Assembly: GCA_046530765.1 (NCBI GenBank) | Contig: JBHEQS010000005.1 | Location: 1-64,000 of the forward strand | Source of the DNA: Arsenophonus sp046530765 | Lineage (GTDB): Bacteria > Pseudomonadota > Gammaproteobacteria > Enterobacterales > Enterobacteriaceae | DNA length: 64,000 nucleotides | Direction: 5' to 3' | Notes under the pieces: generated by a model | The model's database searches: none | Seen by the model: the letters and a program-made list of their open reading frames with translations, nothing else | What the model was told of the DNA's origin: nothing | In this document: positions 20,822 through 29,937 of the stretch, in pieces | How the letters are laid out: each line of letters begins with the position of its first letter | Numbering within the stretch: the stretch's first letter is position 1 | Position numbers and translations under genes: made by a program

Positions 20822-20879
20822 TTTTATGATAAGAAAATTTTCACTTCTATATAAATAAGATGTAAAACGGAGAGTGATT

Positions 20880-22046
20880 ATGTTTGAACCAATGGAATTA
20901 AGTAATGACGCTGTGATTAAAGTTATTGGCGTTGGCGGAGGTGGTGGTAATGCCGTTGAATATATGGTACGTGAACATATAGAAGGTGTTGAATTCTTTG
21001 CTGTTAATACTGATGCTCAGGCATTACGCAAAACAGCAATAGGACAAACTATTCAGATTGGAAACTGTATTACAAAAGGACTTGGAGCAGGTGCAAATCC
21101 TGAAGTTGGTCGTTCTGCCGCCGAAGAAGATCGAGAAACTTTACACAACGCGATTGAGGGGGCAGATATGATCTTTATTGCAGCTGGTATGGGTGGTGGC
21201 ACCGGTACAGGAGCAGCTCCTGTTGTGGCAAAAATAGCTAAAGAACTTGGTATATTAACAGTAGCTGTTGTGACAAAGCCTTTTAATTTTGAAGGTAAAA
21301 AAAGAATGGTATTTGCTGAAACAGGGATTTCAGAACTATCTAAGCATGTTGATTCTTTGATTACTATTCCGAATGACAAATTACTAAAAGTTCTCGGTCG
21401 AGGCATTTCTTTACTAGATGCATTTAGTTCTGCAAATAATGTTTTAAAAGGCGCAGTTCAAGGTATAGCTGAGCTTATTACTCGCCCTGGTTTAATGAAT
21501 GTAGATTTTGCTGACGTTCGTACTGTTATGTCTGAAATGGGTTATGCTATGATGGGATCAGGTGTATCGAGAGATGAGGATAGAGCCGAAGAAGCTGCAG
21601 AAATGGCAATTTCTAGCCCATTATTGGAAGACATTAATTTATCTGGTGCTCGTGGTGTATTAGTTAATATTACTGCAGGTTTTGATTTACGACTTGACGA
21701 ATTTGAAACTGTTGGAAATACAATTCGTGCGTTTGCGTCAGATAATGCAACTGTTGTTATTGGTACTTCGCTTGATCCAGAAATGAATGATGAGTTGCGT
21801 GTAACAGTAGTTGCTACAGGAATTGGTATAGATAAGAGTCCTGAAATTTCGTTGGTTACCAATAAAATAACTAAAAAGTCATCTATAGAACAAAATCATC
21901 AACAAATGAAAGGATTAGTTCATGGAATAATTCCACTAATGCAAGAAAAATCTGTTACTAAAGTGTTAAATGAACAAAATGTACAATTAAACCAAGAATC
22001 AGATTATCTCGATATTCCAGCTTTTTTAAGAAACCAGGTTGATTAA
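20880..22046 (+). CDS. ftsZ: tubulin-like cell division GTPase FtsZ
   Basis: Forms the Z ring. The start is the ATG at 20880. The upstream in-frame GTG at 20874 overlaps the GGAGAG ribosome-binding site and adds residues not found in E. coli (MFEPMELTND). The 388 residues (E. coli 383) keep GVGGGGGNAVE, the tubulin signature GGGTGTGAAP, NVDFADVRTVM, and the conserved C-terminal partner-binding peptide DYLDIPAFLRNQ. The flexible linker before that peptide is the most diverged part. It is one of the best conserved genes in the window. Confidence 0.98.
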   Translation: MFEPMELSNDAVIKVIGVGGGGGNAVEYMVREHIEGVEFFAVNTDAQALRKTAIGQTIQIGNCITKGLGAGANPEVGRSAAEEDRETLHNAIEGADMIFIAAGMGGGTGTGAAPVVAKIAKELGILTVAVVTKPFNFEGKKRMVFAETGISELSKHVDSLITIPNDKLLKVLGRGISLLDAFSSANNVLKGAVQGIAELITRPGLMNVDFADVRTVMSEMGYAMMGSGVSRDEDRAEEAAEMAISSPLLEDINLSGARGVLVNITAGFDLRLDEFETVGNTIRAFASDNATVVIGTSLDPEMNDELRVTVVATGIGIDKSPEISLVTNKITKKSSIEQNHQQMKGLVHGIIPLMQEKSVTKVLNEQNVQLNQESDYLDIPAFLRNQVD

Positions 22047-22137
22047 TTAACTATTGGTTTTTATTATTTTTTCGCTAAAATATTTTTCTAATCTATATGT
22101 GAAAATTGGCAAAACTATTAACAATGTGAGAAAAACG

Positions 22138-23058
22138 ATGATCAAACAGAGAACATTAAAACATATTGTTCAAGCAACTGGCATCGGTTTACATACTGGT
22201 AAGAAAGTTACTTTAGCTTTGCATCCAGCGTCAGCAAATACAGGAATCATCTATCGTCGTATAGATTTAACACCACCTGTTGATTTTTTGGCTAATGTAA
22301 AATCAGTTGGTGATACTATGTTATCTACTTGCTTAGTTAATGAAGATGATGTCCGCATTTCAACAGTAGAACATCTTAATGCTGCATTATCTGGGATGGG
22401 AATTGATAATATTATTGTTGAGGTAGATGGACCAGAAATTCCAATAATGGATGGAAGTGCAGCACCATTTGTATTTTTATTATTAGATGCAGGAATTCAT
22501 GAGTTAAATAGTGCGAAAAAATTTTTTCGTATTAAAAAAAGTGTTAAAGTTGCAGATGGATCTAAGTGGGCTGAGTTAACGCCATACAACAACGGATTTA
22601 CTTTAGATTTTACTATTGATTTTAATCATCCTGCTATCAATAGAAGTTCCCAGAGTTATAAACTAGATTTTTCAACAAAATCCTTTTTTAGAGACGTCAG
22701 TAGGGCTCGAACATTTGGTTTCACGCGTGACATTAAATGGTTACAATCTAAAGGATTATGCTTAGGGGGTAGTTTTGATTGTGCAATTGTTGTTGATGAT
22801 TGCCGTATATTGAACGAAGATGGGTTACGTTTTGAGGATGAATTTGTGCGTCATAAATTATTGGATGCCATTGGAGATTTATTTATATGCGGTCACAATA
22901 TTATTGGTGCATTTACAGCGTATAAATCAGGCCATTCATTGAACAATAAATTATTAAAAGCTGTTTTATCGATGGAAACTTCATGGGATATAGTTACGTT
23001 TGAAGAAGAATCTGAAATATCTATCGCATTTAAAAAACCTTCGGCAATAATAATCTGA
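22138..23058 (+). CDS. lpxC: UDP-3-O-acyl-GlcNAc deacetylase LpxC
   Basis: Zinc enzyme for the committed step of lipid A synthesis. The start is set at the ATG at 22138 (MIKQRTLKHIVQATGIGLHTG), not the upstream open frame from 22054, because E. coli LpxC begins MIKQRTLKRIVQATG. This gives 306 residues (E. coli 305). Zinc ligands are visible as VEHLNAAL and HKLLDAIGD. The last residues read IAFKKPSAIII, whereas E. coli ends LAFKAPSAVLA, the tail read by the FtsH protease. LpxC turnover may therefore differ. Its presence implies the outer membrane still carries lipid A. Confidence 0.97.
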   Translation: MIKQRTLKHIVQATGIGLHTGKKVTLALHPASANTGIIYRRIDLTPPVDFLANVKSVGDTMLSTCLVNEDDVRISTVEHLNAALSGMGIDNIIVEVDGPEIPIMDGSAAPFVFLLLDAGIHELNSAKKFFRIKKSVKVADGSKWAELTPYNNGFTLDFTIDFNHPAINRSSQSYKLDFSTKSFFRDVSRARTFGFTRDIKWLQSKGLCLGGSFDCAIVVDDCRILNEDGLRFEDEFVRHKLLDAIGDLFICGHNIIGAFTAYKSGHSLNNKLLKAVLSMETSWDIVTFEEESEISIAFKKPSAIII

Positions 23059-23073
23059 AATTTATTATTTTAA

Positions 23074-23114
23074 GCATCAAATATTATATAGAATATTATT
23101 CTATTGATGTTTTT
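23074..23114 (+). terminator. putative terminator after lpxC
   Basis: The inner hairpin TAGAAT-ATT-ATTCTA (89-103 of this block) is closed by CATCAA (23075-23080) with TTGATG (23104-23109). An 8-nt bulge lies on the 5' side, and a TTTTT run follows at 23110-23114. It lies just past the lpxC stop and would end the dcw transcript before the oppositely oriented DUF721 gene. Confidence 0.45.
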
Positions 23115-23156
23115 ATTCAGCACTAATATTTATTGATAGTTATTTTTTTTAAAATC

Positions 23157-23642
23157 TTACGCCAAAATAACTAGATTCTCTAATTTTTCCTTTAGTTTTT
23201 TTGGACTTTTTATTGATAGGTTATAAATTGTCTTTGCGCTTTCTTTGCTTAGTTTATTTATTATATGTTTTGATGATTTTATAGCCATTCCATGAACTAA
23301 AGAACAATTTTTTAAATTTTTATATGATAATGATGGATTAATTATTATCTTAATCGAAGATAATAATGGCAAAATACTATTACGTAATCTTAAAAATAAT
23401 GTAGTAAGCTCATAATTTAATCTCGCTTTTCTATTAGCACTTGAAACCTCTAAAATGAGAATATGTTGACGATAATTGATTACTCTACACCAAGAATTAA
23501 GTTCGATAGGTAGTATACTTGCAACACTATGATTCAGTTTAATTAATGCGTTTGTATGCTGTTGAATAGTTTTCAAAATATTTGAATTAAGATTGTTTTT
23601 TTTTAATAAAATATCTAATGATTGCGGATAACTATTACGCAT
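23157..23642 (-). CDS. DUF721 / DciA-like protein
   Basis: 161 residues. The pattern fits the enterobacterial DUF721 protein encoded on the opposite strand between lpxC and secM/secA. It has MRNSYPQSLDILL at the N-terminus, a central LNSWCRVINYRQHILILEVSSANRKARL with the buried strand-helix core, ILPLLSSIKIIINPSL, and a C-terminal ESAKTIYNL-SIKSPKKLKEKLENL helix. DUF721 includes DciA, the ancestral loader of the replicative helicase DnaB. E. coli uses the phage-derived DnaC instead. Whether this copy loads DnaB is inference. The family assignment rests on motif recall plus position. It is divergent from the secM slot. Confidence 0.8.
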   Translation of the reverse strand: MRNSYPQSLDILLKKNNLNSNILKTIQQHTNALIKLNHSVASILPIELNSWCRVINYRQHILILEVSSANRKARLNYELTTLFLRLRNSILPLLSSIKIIINPSLSYKNLKNCSLVHGMAIKSSKHIINKLSKESAKTIYNLSIKSPKKLKEKLENLVILA

Positions 23643-24104
23643 TTTTACTCCAAGTTTTATATTACAAAATATTTAATAAGTGTATTAAATGTTTAATTTC
23701 ATTTTATTTAAAAAAATATTTTAGACATGCATGTTATTTTTAATTCAAATAACTTATACTATTATATATAATATAAGTTAATTTTATAGAAAAATAAATA
23801 GCAATATTTTTCTATAAAATCTAATTATTGTTTAATAGGATAAATTTAAATTTATATTATCATAAGATAATAATAATTATCATATTTTAGTATTTTTATA
23901 GTTGTAACGTATATTATTGTTATTATTATTCCTTCAATAATATAATTTATTTTATTTTAGTTAAAAACTTAAAATTTATAGATAAAGATTTATACATTCA
24001 CTACAAATTGATTTTTATATTTAAAATATCTTCAATACTATTTACTATATAGTTAATTTGAGTATTTTTATCTTAGAAAGAAATTTTACCTATTCATAAC
24101 ATAA

Positions 24105-24182
24105 TCTTCTTATTATACTGCATACAAAACTACACTTCTAGTTTCTCATTGTCGCAGTATTAGAGCTGGTCCTAAACACTAA
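24105..24182 (+). pseudogene. secM: relic of secM (SecA-regulating arrest peptide)
   Basis: Between the DUF721 gene and secA, exactly where enterobacteria have secM, a frame without any start codon ends in ...SIRAGPKH-stop. E. coli SecM ends GIRAGPQRLT-stop, and its arrest motif is F150-x4-W155-I156-x4-G-I-R-A-G-P166. Aligned without gaps, the relic has Y for F150, L for W155, V for I156, S kept at 157, S for G161, then IRAGP unchanged at 24159-24173. An in-frame TAA (24102-24104) closes the frame upstream. The GC content of 24145-24180 stands out from the surroundings. The whole gap 23643-24182 (540 nt) is about the length of an E. coli secM (170 codons). I see no recognisable signal peptide. 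Canonical stalling is unlikely with W155 and G161 replaced. Confidence 0.6.
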
Positions 24183-24320
24183 TTTCATATATTTTCGTTG
24201 ATTTTTATAGAAATTATTATTCAATTAAACATATTAATTATATTGGTTGAATATTTGTTAAAATCAGATAACATAGGAAAATTTTAGTAAAAATACTTAC
24301 TTAATTGAGAAAAAATATTT

Positions 24321-27038
24321 ATGTTAACTAGGTTATTAACAAAAGTTTTTGGTAGTCGCAATGATCGCACTTTGAGACGTTTAGGCAAATTTGTTGATAT
24401 TATTAATGATCTTGAGATTAAATTTGAAAAATTTTCCGATCAAGATCTTAAAGATAAGACAGATGAATTTCGACAACGACTAAAATCAGGATCAACATTA
24501 GATGCTTTGATTCCTGATGCGTTTGCGACTGTTCGTGAAGCCAGTAAGCGTGTACTTAATATGCGTCATTTTGATGTTCAGTTGCTTGGTGGAATTGTCC
24601 TTAATGAGCGATGCATTGCAGAAATGCGTACTGGCGAAGGAAAAACATTAACATCTATACTGCCTGCATATTTAAATGCATTAATCGGTAATGGCGTGCA
24701 TATCGTTACAGTAAACGACTATTTAGCTAGGCGTGACGCAGAAAATAATCAACCATTATTTAAATTTCTTGGTATGACAGTTGGTATCAATTTGCCTGGC
24801 ATGTCTGCAGCAATGAAGCGCGAAGCTTATGCATCAGATATTACTTACGGAACCAATAATGAATATAGTTTTGATTATCTACGCGACAACATGGCTTTTA
24901 GTCCAGAAGAACGCGTTCAGCGTAAACTCTATTATGCTTTAGTAGATGAGGTTGATTCTATTTTAATTGATGAAGCTAGGACACCATTAATTATATCTGG
25001 ATCATCTGAAGATAGCTCATATTTATATAAGAAAATAAATAAATTAATTCCTTATCTTAAGAAGCAATCAAAAGAGGATTCAGATATTTTTCAAGGTGAG
25101 GGGCATTTTTATGTTGATGAAAAATCACGTCAAGTTACGTTGACGGAACGTGGATTGGAGTTAATTGAACAATTATTATTAAAATTGAATTTAATAGTAG
25201 AGGGAAAATCACTTTATTCTCCGTCTAATATTATACTTATGCACCATGTAATGGCTGCCCTACGTGCTTATGCACTTTTTAATCGTGATGTAGATTATAT
25301 TGTTAAAGACGGTCAAATTATTATTGTTGATGAACATACCGGACGTACAATGGAAGGTCGTCGTTGGTCAGATGGATTGCATCAAGCTGTTGAAGCAAAA
25401 GAAGGTGTTAAAATTCAAAATGAGAATCAAACATTAGCATCAATTACATTTCAAAATTATTTTCGTTTGTACGAAAAACTTGCAGGTATGACAGGTACTG
25501 CTGATACAGAAGCTTTCGAATTTAAATCTATCTATAAATTGGATACAATTGTTATTTCAACTAATAGACCAATGATTCGTAATGATTTACCCGATTTAGT
25601 TTATATGACCGAAAATGATAAAGTTTCTGCAATTATAGATGATATTCATCAATGTATAATTAGAGGACAACCAGTATTAGTTGGCACTATTTCAATTGAA
25701 AAATCAGAGTTGATTTCACACGAATTAAGTAAAGCTAAAATTGCGCATAATGTTTTAAATGCTAAGTTTCATGCGATGGAAGCAGATATTATTGCTGATG
25801 CCGGACAGCCTGGTACAGTTACTATTGCAACCAATATGGCTGGTAGAGGGACAGATATTGTATTAGGAGGAAGCTGGAGAGCAGAAATTAATAAACTAAA
25901 TAACGCTACTCAGGAACAAATTGATAAAATTAAAGCATCATGGCAAAAACGTAATGAGGCAGTAATTTCTGCGGGAGGATTGCATATTATTGGTACTGAA
26001 CGACATGAATCTCGTCGAATTGATAATCAATTACGAGGTCGCTCTGGGCGTCAAGGTGATCCTGGCTCATCACGTTTTTATCTTTCAATGGAGGATTCTT
26101 TGATGCGCATTTTTGCCTCTGATAGGGTTGTAGTAATGATGCGTAAATTAGGTATGAAATCTGGTGAGGCAATCGAACATCCATGGGTAACTAAAGCAAT
26201 TGCTACTGCACAGCGTAAAGTTGAAACTCGTAACTTTGACATTCGTAAACAACTTTTAGAATATGACGATGTTGCTAACGATCAAAGACTAGCTATATAC
26301 TCACAACGTAACGATCTATTAGATGGCGGTGATATTAGTAAAACAATTGATAATATTCGAAAAGATGTAATAAGCGCTATTGTTTGTACTTATATTCCAC
26401 ATCAATCTTTGGAAGAAATCTGGGATATTGAAGGTCTTCAGAATTGCTTAATAAATGATTTTAGTTTGAGATTACCAATTAGTGAGTGGTTGAATAAAGA
26501 TCCTGAGCTGAATGAACAAGATTTAATTGAGCGTATTCTAGATGAATCTATTGTTGCTTATAAAGAAAAAGAGAAAATTGTTAGTAGTGACATGATGCGT
26601 GATTTTGAGAAAAGAATAATGTTACAAACTCTTGATACATTATGGAAAGAACATTTAGCTGCAATGGATTATTTGCGACAGGGTATTCATTTACGAAGTT
26701 ATGCTCAGAGAAATCCAAAACATGAATATAAGAGAGAATCTTTTGCCATGTTTTCAGATATGCTAGAAACTCTTAAATATGATGTAATTAGTGCTTTAAG
26801 CAAAGCAGAAGTTAGATTACCAAAAGAAGTGTCTAAATTTGATCAAAATTTGAACAAGAAAATAGAAAATTTTATAGAAAAACAACAACTAAGTTATGAG
26901 ATAGAAAATGAAAATAAAACATTAATATTAAAGACAGAAACTAAAACGACAATTAAAAGAAATAAAATTGGACGTAATGAGTTATGTCCATGTAAATCAG
27001 GTAAAAAATATAAGAATTGTCATGGCAGATTACATTAA
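24321..27038 (+). CDS. secA: preprotein translocase ATPase SecA
   Basis: Motor that pushes preproteins through SecYEG. The 905 residues (E. coli 901) carry Walker A GEGKT with K108, the DEVDSILIDEARTPL Walker B region, the DEAD-helicase motifs TNMAGRGTDIVLGG and GRSGRQGDPGSS, and the C-terminal zinc tail CPCKSGKKYKNCHG that binds SecB and phospholipid. The linker before the zinc tail is lysine-rich and diverged. A GAG purine site lies about 12 nt before the ATG. Control by SecM stalling, known in E. coli, is probably lost because the upstream secM is a relic. Confidence 0.98.
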   Translation: MLTRLLTKVFGSRNDRTLRRLGKFVDIINDLEIKFEKFSDQDLKDKTDEFRQRLKSGSTLDALIPDAFATVREASKRVLNMRHFDVQLLGGIVLNERCIAEMRTGEGKTLTSILPAYLNALIGNGVHIVTVNDYLARRDAENNQPLFKFLGMTVGINLPGMSAAMKREAYASDITYGTNNEYSFDYLRDNMAFSPEERVQRKLYYALVDEVDSILIDEARTPLIISGSSEDSSYLYKKINKLIPYLKKQSKEDSDIFQGEGHFYVDEKSRQVTLTERGLELIEQLLLKLNLIVEGKSLYSPSNIILMHHVMAALRAYALFNRDVDYIVKDGQIIIVDEHTGRTMEGRRWSDGLHQAVEAKEGVKIQNENQTLASITFQNYFRLYEKLAGMTGTADTEAFEFKSIYKLDTIVISTNRPMIRNDLPDLVYMTENDKVSAIIDDIHQCIIRGQPVLVGTISIEKSELISHELSKAKIAHNVLNAKFHAMEADIIADAGQPGTVTIATNMAGRGTDIVLGGSWRAEINKLNNATQEQIDKIKASWQKRNEAVISAGGLHIIGTERHESRRIDNQLRGRSGRQGDPGSSRFYLSMEDSLMRIFASDRVVVMMRKLGMKSGEAIEHPWVTKAIATAQRKVETRNFDIRKQLLEYDDVANDQRLAIYSQRNDLLDGGDISKTIDNIRKDVISAIVCTYIPHQSLEEIWDIEGLQNCLINDFSLRLPISEWLNKDPELNEQDLIERILDESIVAYKEKEKIVSSDMMRDFEKRIMLQTLDTLWKEHLAAMDYLRQGIHLRSYAQRNPKHEYKRESFAMFSDMLETLKYDVISALSKAEVRLPKEVSKFDQNLNKKIENFIEKQQLSYEIENENKTLILKTETKTTIKRNKIGRNELCPCKSGKKYKNCHGRLH

Positions 27039-28383
27039 GATTTAGCTTATAAAATAATTAAAAATAACCAGTATTAGTATAAGGTATATCAATGATTTTA
27101 TTGAAACTCTAAAAAGTAATTAAATTATTTTATAAAAAATAATTACAAATTGATGTTAGAATTATTAGAAATATATAAAAAGAAGCTTTTTATTACTTAA
27201 TATTAATTAATATTAATATAGGTGATTTAAAAATTTAATAATTCTACATCATTAAATCGAAACATCAATTAAGCATTTCTTAGTTATCTCAATTGGCAAT
27301 GTAGTGCCATAATAAAAAATTAAGTTTAATTGCATTATAAAAATAGTAAATTATTATACTTCTTAGTATAAAATATTAGTTATTAAAACTAAATCTTAAT
27401 TATTTAAGAAACAACTTATAACTTGATATTTAGATTTTTTAATTATACTTAATTATATTATTAAAAATAAGATTTATTCAGTAATTTTACGAAATGAAAT
27501 TTATAAAACATATATCAAAATCTTTACTTTTAAATCATTATTAAAAGTATTGCACAATCATTTAAATGGATGATTATTTATAAAAACATCAAACTATCTG
27601 AAATAAGATTTAAAATTACAAAAAATAAAAATTTATTTAAATCAAGTAATATATTAATTATTTTTTTATGAAAAAATATATTTAATTTCATACAAAACTA
27701 CTTTAATTTCTTAAAAGTTACAACAGATGTCGTTGCAAAAAATATCTAAAAAAGAAATAGAATTATTTGCATATATAAACTCAATAGTATTGTTTATAAA
27801 ATTAGTTAATATAATATACAATATTTCTTATTTATCTTTTGTTCAAAGATTTTTTTTAATTTTCTTCCATAAAATTAGTCAACTTTATTAACAGTTGGAA
27901 GATTCAATTAAATTTTTGTTTTATATGTAGTATCTAAATCTAATATAACTTAAATTTACATATAAAACATATATAAATGGAAATAAATAGATATAATATT
28001 ACTATCTTATTTTCTATTCATTAATATAATCAATATTAAGATAAATTATTAGTAGGTATGATTAAATACAATTTATGTCTATTTTTAATAATAAATTTTA
28101 AAATCATAGAATAATGTTATATGTTTATTATGATTCATACTTATAATTGCTAATTTTTATAAAATTATTTGTAGATAAAAATTTCTTTTATAAACTTAGA
28201 AGTATTTATTTTATATACTAACAAAATTTAATTTTAGTTATTTATCTATAAAATATAATAATACAAGAAAATTTCTTAAATTATTTAACAGTGCGAATAA
28301 TATTATATAGTTTTAAATTTTTAAATATAAATATTACTAGTGAGTTTGTTTTAATTTTATTTTTAAGAAATATTTTAATAAAT
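27039..28383. other. gene-free gap (mutT slot)
   Basis: 1.3 kb of AT-rich DNA after secA. In E. coli, mutT lies between secA and yacG. No MutT/Nudix box or other coding signal is readable here on either strand. I see no strong hairpin or tRNA. Confidence 0.6.
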
Positions 28384-28527
28384 TTATAACCTTTTTTCCT
28401 CATCTGTCCATTCAGAAAGATCAATTAATTTACAGCGTTTACTGCAAAATGGTCTATATGCACTAATATTGTTCCAAATAACAATTTTATTGCAATTTGG
28501 ACATTTTACAGTAAGATTATTTAGCAT
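28384..28527 (-). CDS. yacG: DNA gyrase inhibitor YacG (small zinc protein)
   Basis: 47 residues. The translation gives CPNC near the start and CSKRC downstream. The four cysteines C9, C12, C28 and C32 form C-x2-C-x15-C-x3-C, the YacG zinc-ribbon signature, followed by LIDLSEWTDEEKRL, the conserved helix. E. coli YacG (65 residues) binds GyrB and inhibits gyrase. Here the nonconserved C-terminal tail is missing, since the stop falls right after the helix. A GGAG site lies about 8 nt upstream of the ATG. In E. coli the order is coaE-zapD-yacG, and zapD is missing here. Confidence 0.93.
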   Translation of the reverse strand: MLNNLTVKCPNCNKIVIWNNISAYRPFCSKRCKLIDLSEWTDEEKRL

Positions 28528-29310
28528 AGCGACTCCAGACAAGAAGAGTATAATTCACATAATAAATTATCATGTAATAAAAATATTTTGTTGTTTTTAT
28601 CTAAATGTAGATAAAATTATATAGTTTATTTTTATAAATCCAAAAAAAAAATAAAATTAATGATTGTAGTAAGAAGCATAAATTTATCTGCAATTTTATT
28701 TAAATTAGATAAATATTTTATACTCATTTAGTAAGAAATAGAATGTTGCTTTTTATTTGTAAATATATTTAATCAATAAAATTAAATATAACAGTATATT
28801 GAAAAGAAAAAGAACATATAGAAAGATCGATATCAACCAATTTTCTCATAATCTATATTTATGTTTTATGATGTTTTATCATTAAAGATAAGAATAATAA
28901 ATCAAAACTGCAATAATTATTTCATTTGATTAGAATTTTATAGTAAGTCTAATAATTTTATTTTATCAGAAACTTTTAAAAAATATATACAATACAATAC
29001 TTTTCAATTAATAGGCAATTACTTTGATTAATTATGTATAATTAATCAGTATCTTTCTATATGCATAATAATTGCTTCATAATTTATAAATTTTATTTTT
29101 CTATTTATTCACTTTCTTTAGTAATATTTGTATGTATATTGTTATAATTTAATAATTTAATAATTTAATAATTTAATTAACTAAGAAACAATACGAAAGT
29201 TTAATTAAATAAATAATAAGTTATATTTTAAGTTAATAAGTCATTAAATTAAATTCTTTATATTATAAATTAGCATATTTTCTAAAAAAATATTAAACAA
29301 TGTAATGTTA
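28528..29310. other. gene-free gap matching the lost zapD
   Basis: 783 nt between yacG and coaE, close to the size of E. coli zapD (about 744 nt), which sits in this place. I could read no ZapD-like residues, and stops occur in all frames. The gap contains the octamer array 29145-29176. Best read as a fully eroded gene. Confidence 0.55.
29145..29176. repeat. octamer microsatellite (TAATTTAA)4
   Basis: Four perfect tandem copies of the 8-bp unit TAATTTAA in the former zapD interval. Confidence 0.85.
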
Positions 29311-29937
29311 TTATTTAATGTATTTTTGCTTAAAAACATTTGAAGCCAATTGTAAATATTTTTTATGTAATTTTAATATAGTTTTGTCAAGTATTAATTT
29401 ATTATTATTATTATTATCAATTATATCATTAGCTTTTTGTAATCGTTTGATTCTACTGACTTGATTAAATAAAATATTTTTTGCATCTTTTTCACTGATA
29501 TTATCACGTTTTATTATACGAGATATTTGCTCTTCTGGTTTTATATCAATAACTAATACACGATTTACAAGGTGATCTAAATTATTTTCAATTAACAACG
29601 GTACAACCCAAACTACGTAAGAATAACTAAATAAATTTATCTGACGTTGTGTTTCATTACGTATTAACGGATGAAGCAAATTATTCAACCATTTTTTTTC
29701 TGTAAGATTGCTAAATATTTTTTTTCTTAACTCTCTTCTGTTTAATGAGCCATCATTGTTAATAATATTTGAATTAAAGTATTGCTTTATTGAGTCAAGT
29801 GCATATATATTAGATATAAGAATTTTTCTTGCAATTATGTCTGAGTCAACAACTGGAACTCCTAAAGATAAAAACTTATTTGAAACTGTGCTTTTTCCAC
29901 TCCCAATTCCACCTGTAATTGCAACAATGTAGCTCAT
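29311..29937 (-). CDS. coaE: dephospho-CoA kinase CoaE
   Basis: Phosphorylates the 3' hydroxyl of dephospho-CoA, the last step of coenzyme A synthesis. The 208 residues (E. coli 206) include Walker A GGIGSGKST (9-17), DSDIIARKI, the lid-region LHPLIRNETQ and VWVVPLLIENNL, and QLQANDIIDNNN-like residues near the C-terminus. The middle and C-terminal parts are asparagine- and lysine-rich from AT pressure. It would be the first gene of the old coaE-zapD-yacG operon. Its CoA product is a cofactor of the nearby PDH. Confidence 0.96.
   Translation of the reverse strand: MSYIVAITGGIGSGKSTVSNKFLSLGVPVVDSDIIARKILISNIYALDSIKQYFNSNIINNDGSLNRRELRKKIFSNLTEKKWLNNLLHPLIRNETQRQINLFSYSYVVWVVPLLIENNLDHLVNRVLVIDIKPEEQISRIIKRDNISEKDAKNILFNQVSRIKRLQKANDIIDNNNNNKLILDKTILKLHKKYLQLASNVFKQKYIK

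Noticed and set aside
20874..20879. Alternative GTG start of ftsZ (and TTG starts of murE at 8753 and tsaD at 57056)
   Set aside because: In each case the next ATG aligns with the E. coli N-terminus. For ftsZ the upstream GTG overlaps the ribosome-binding site.
21053..21406. Open frame on the minus strand inside ftsZ (117 codons)
   Set aside because: It is a shadow of the strongly conserved ftsZ frame on the other strand and resembles no protein. The same holds for the other antisense frames inside murE, murF, aceE and rpoD.
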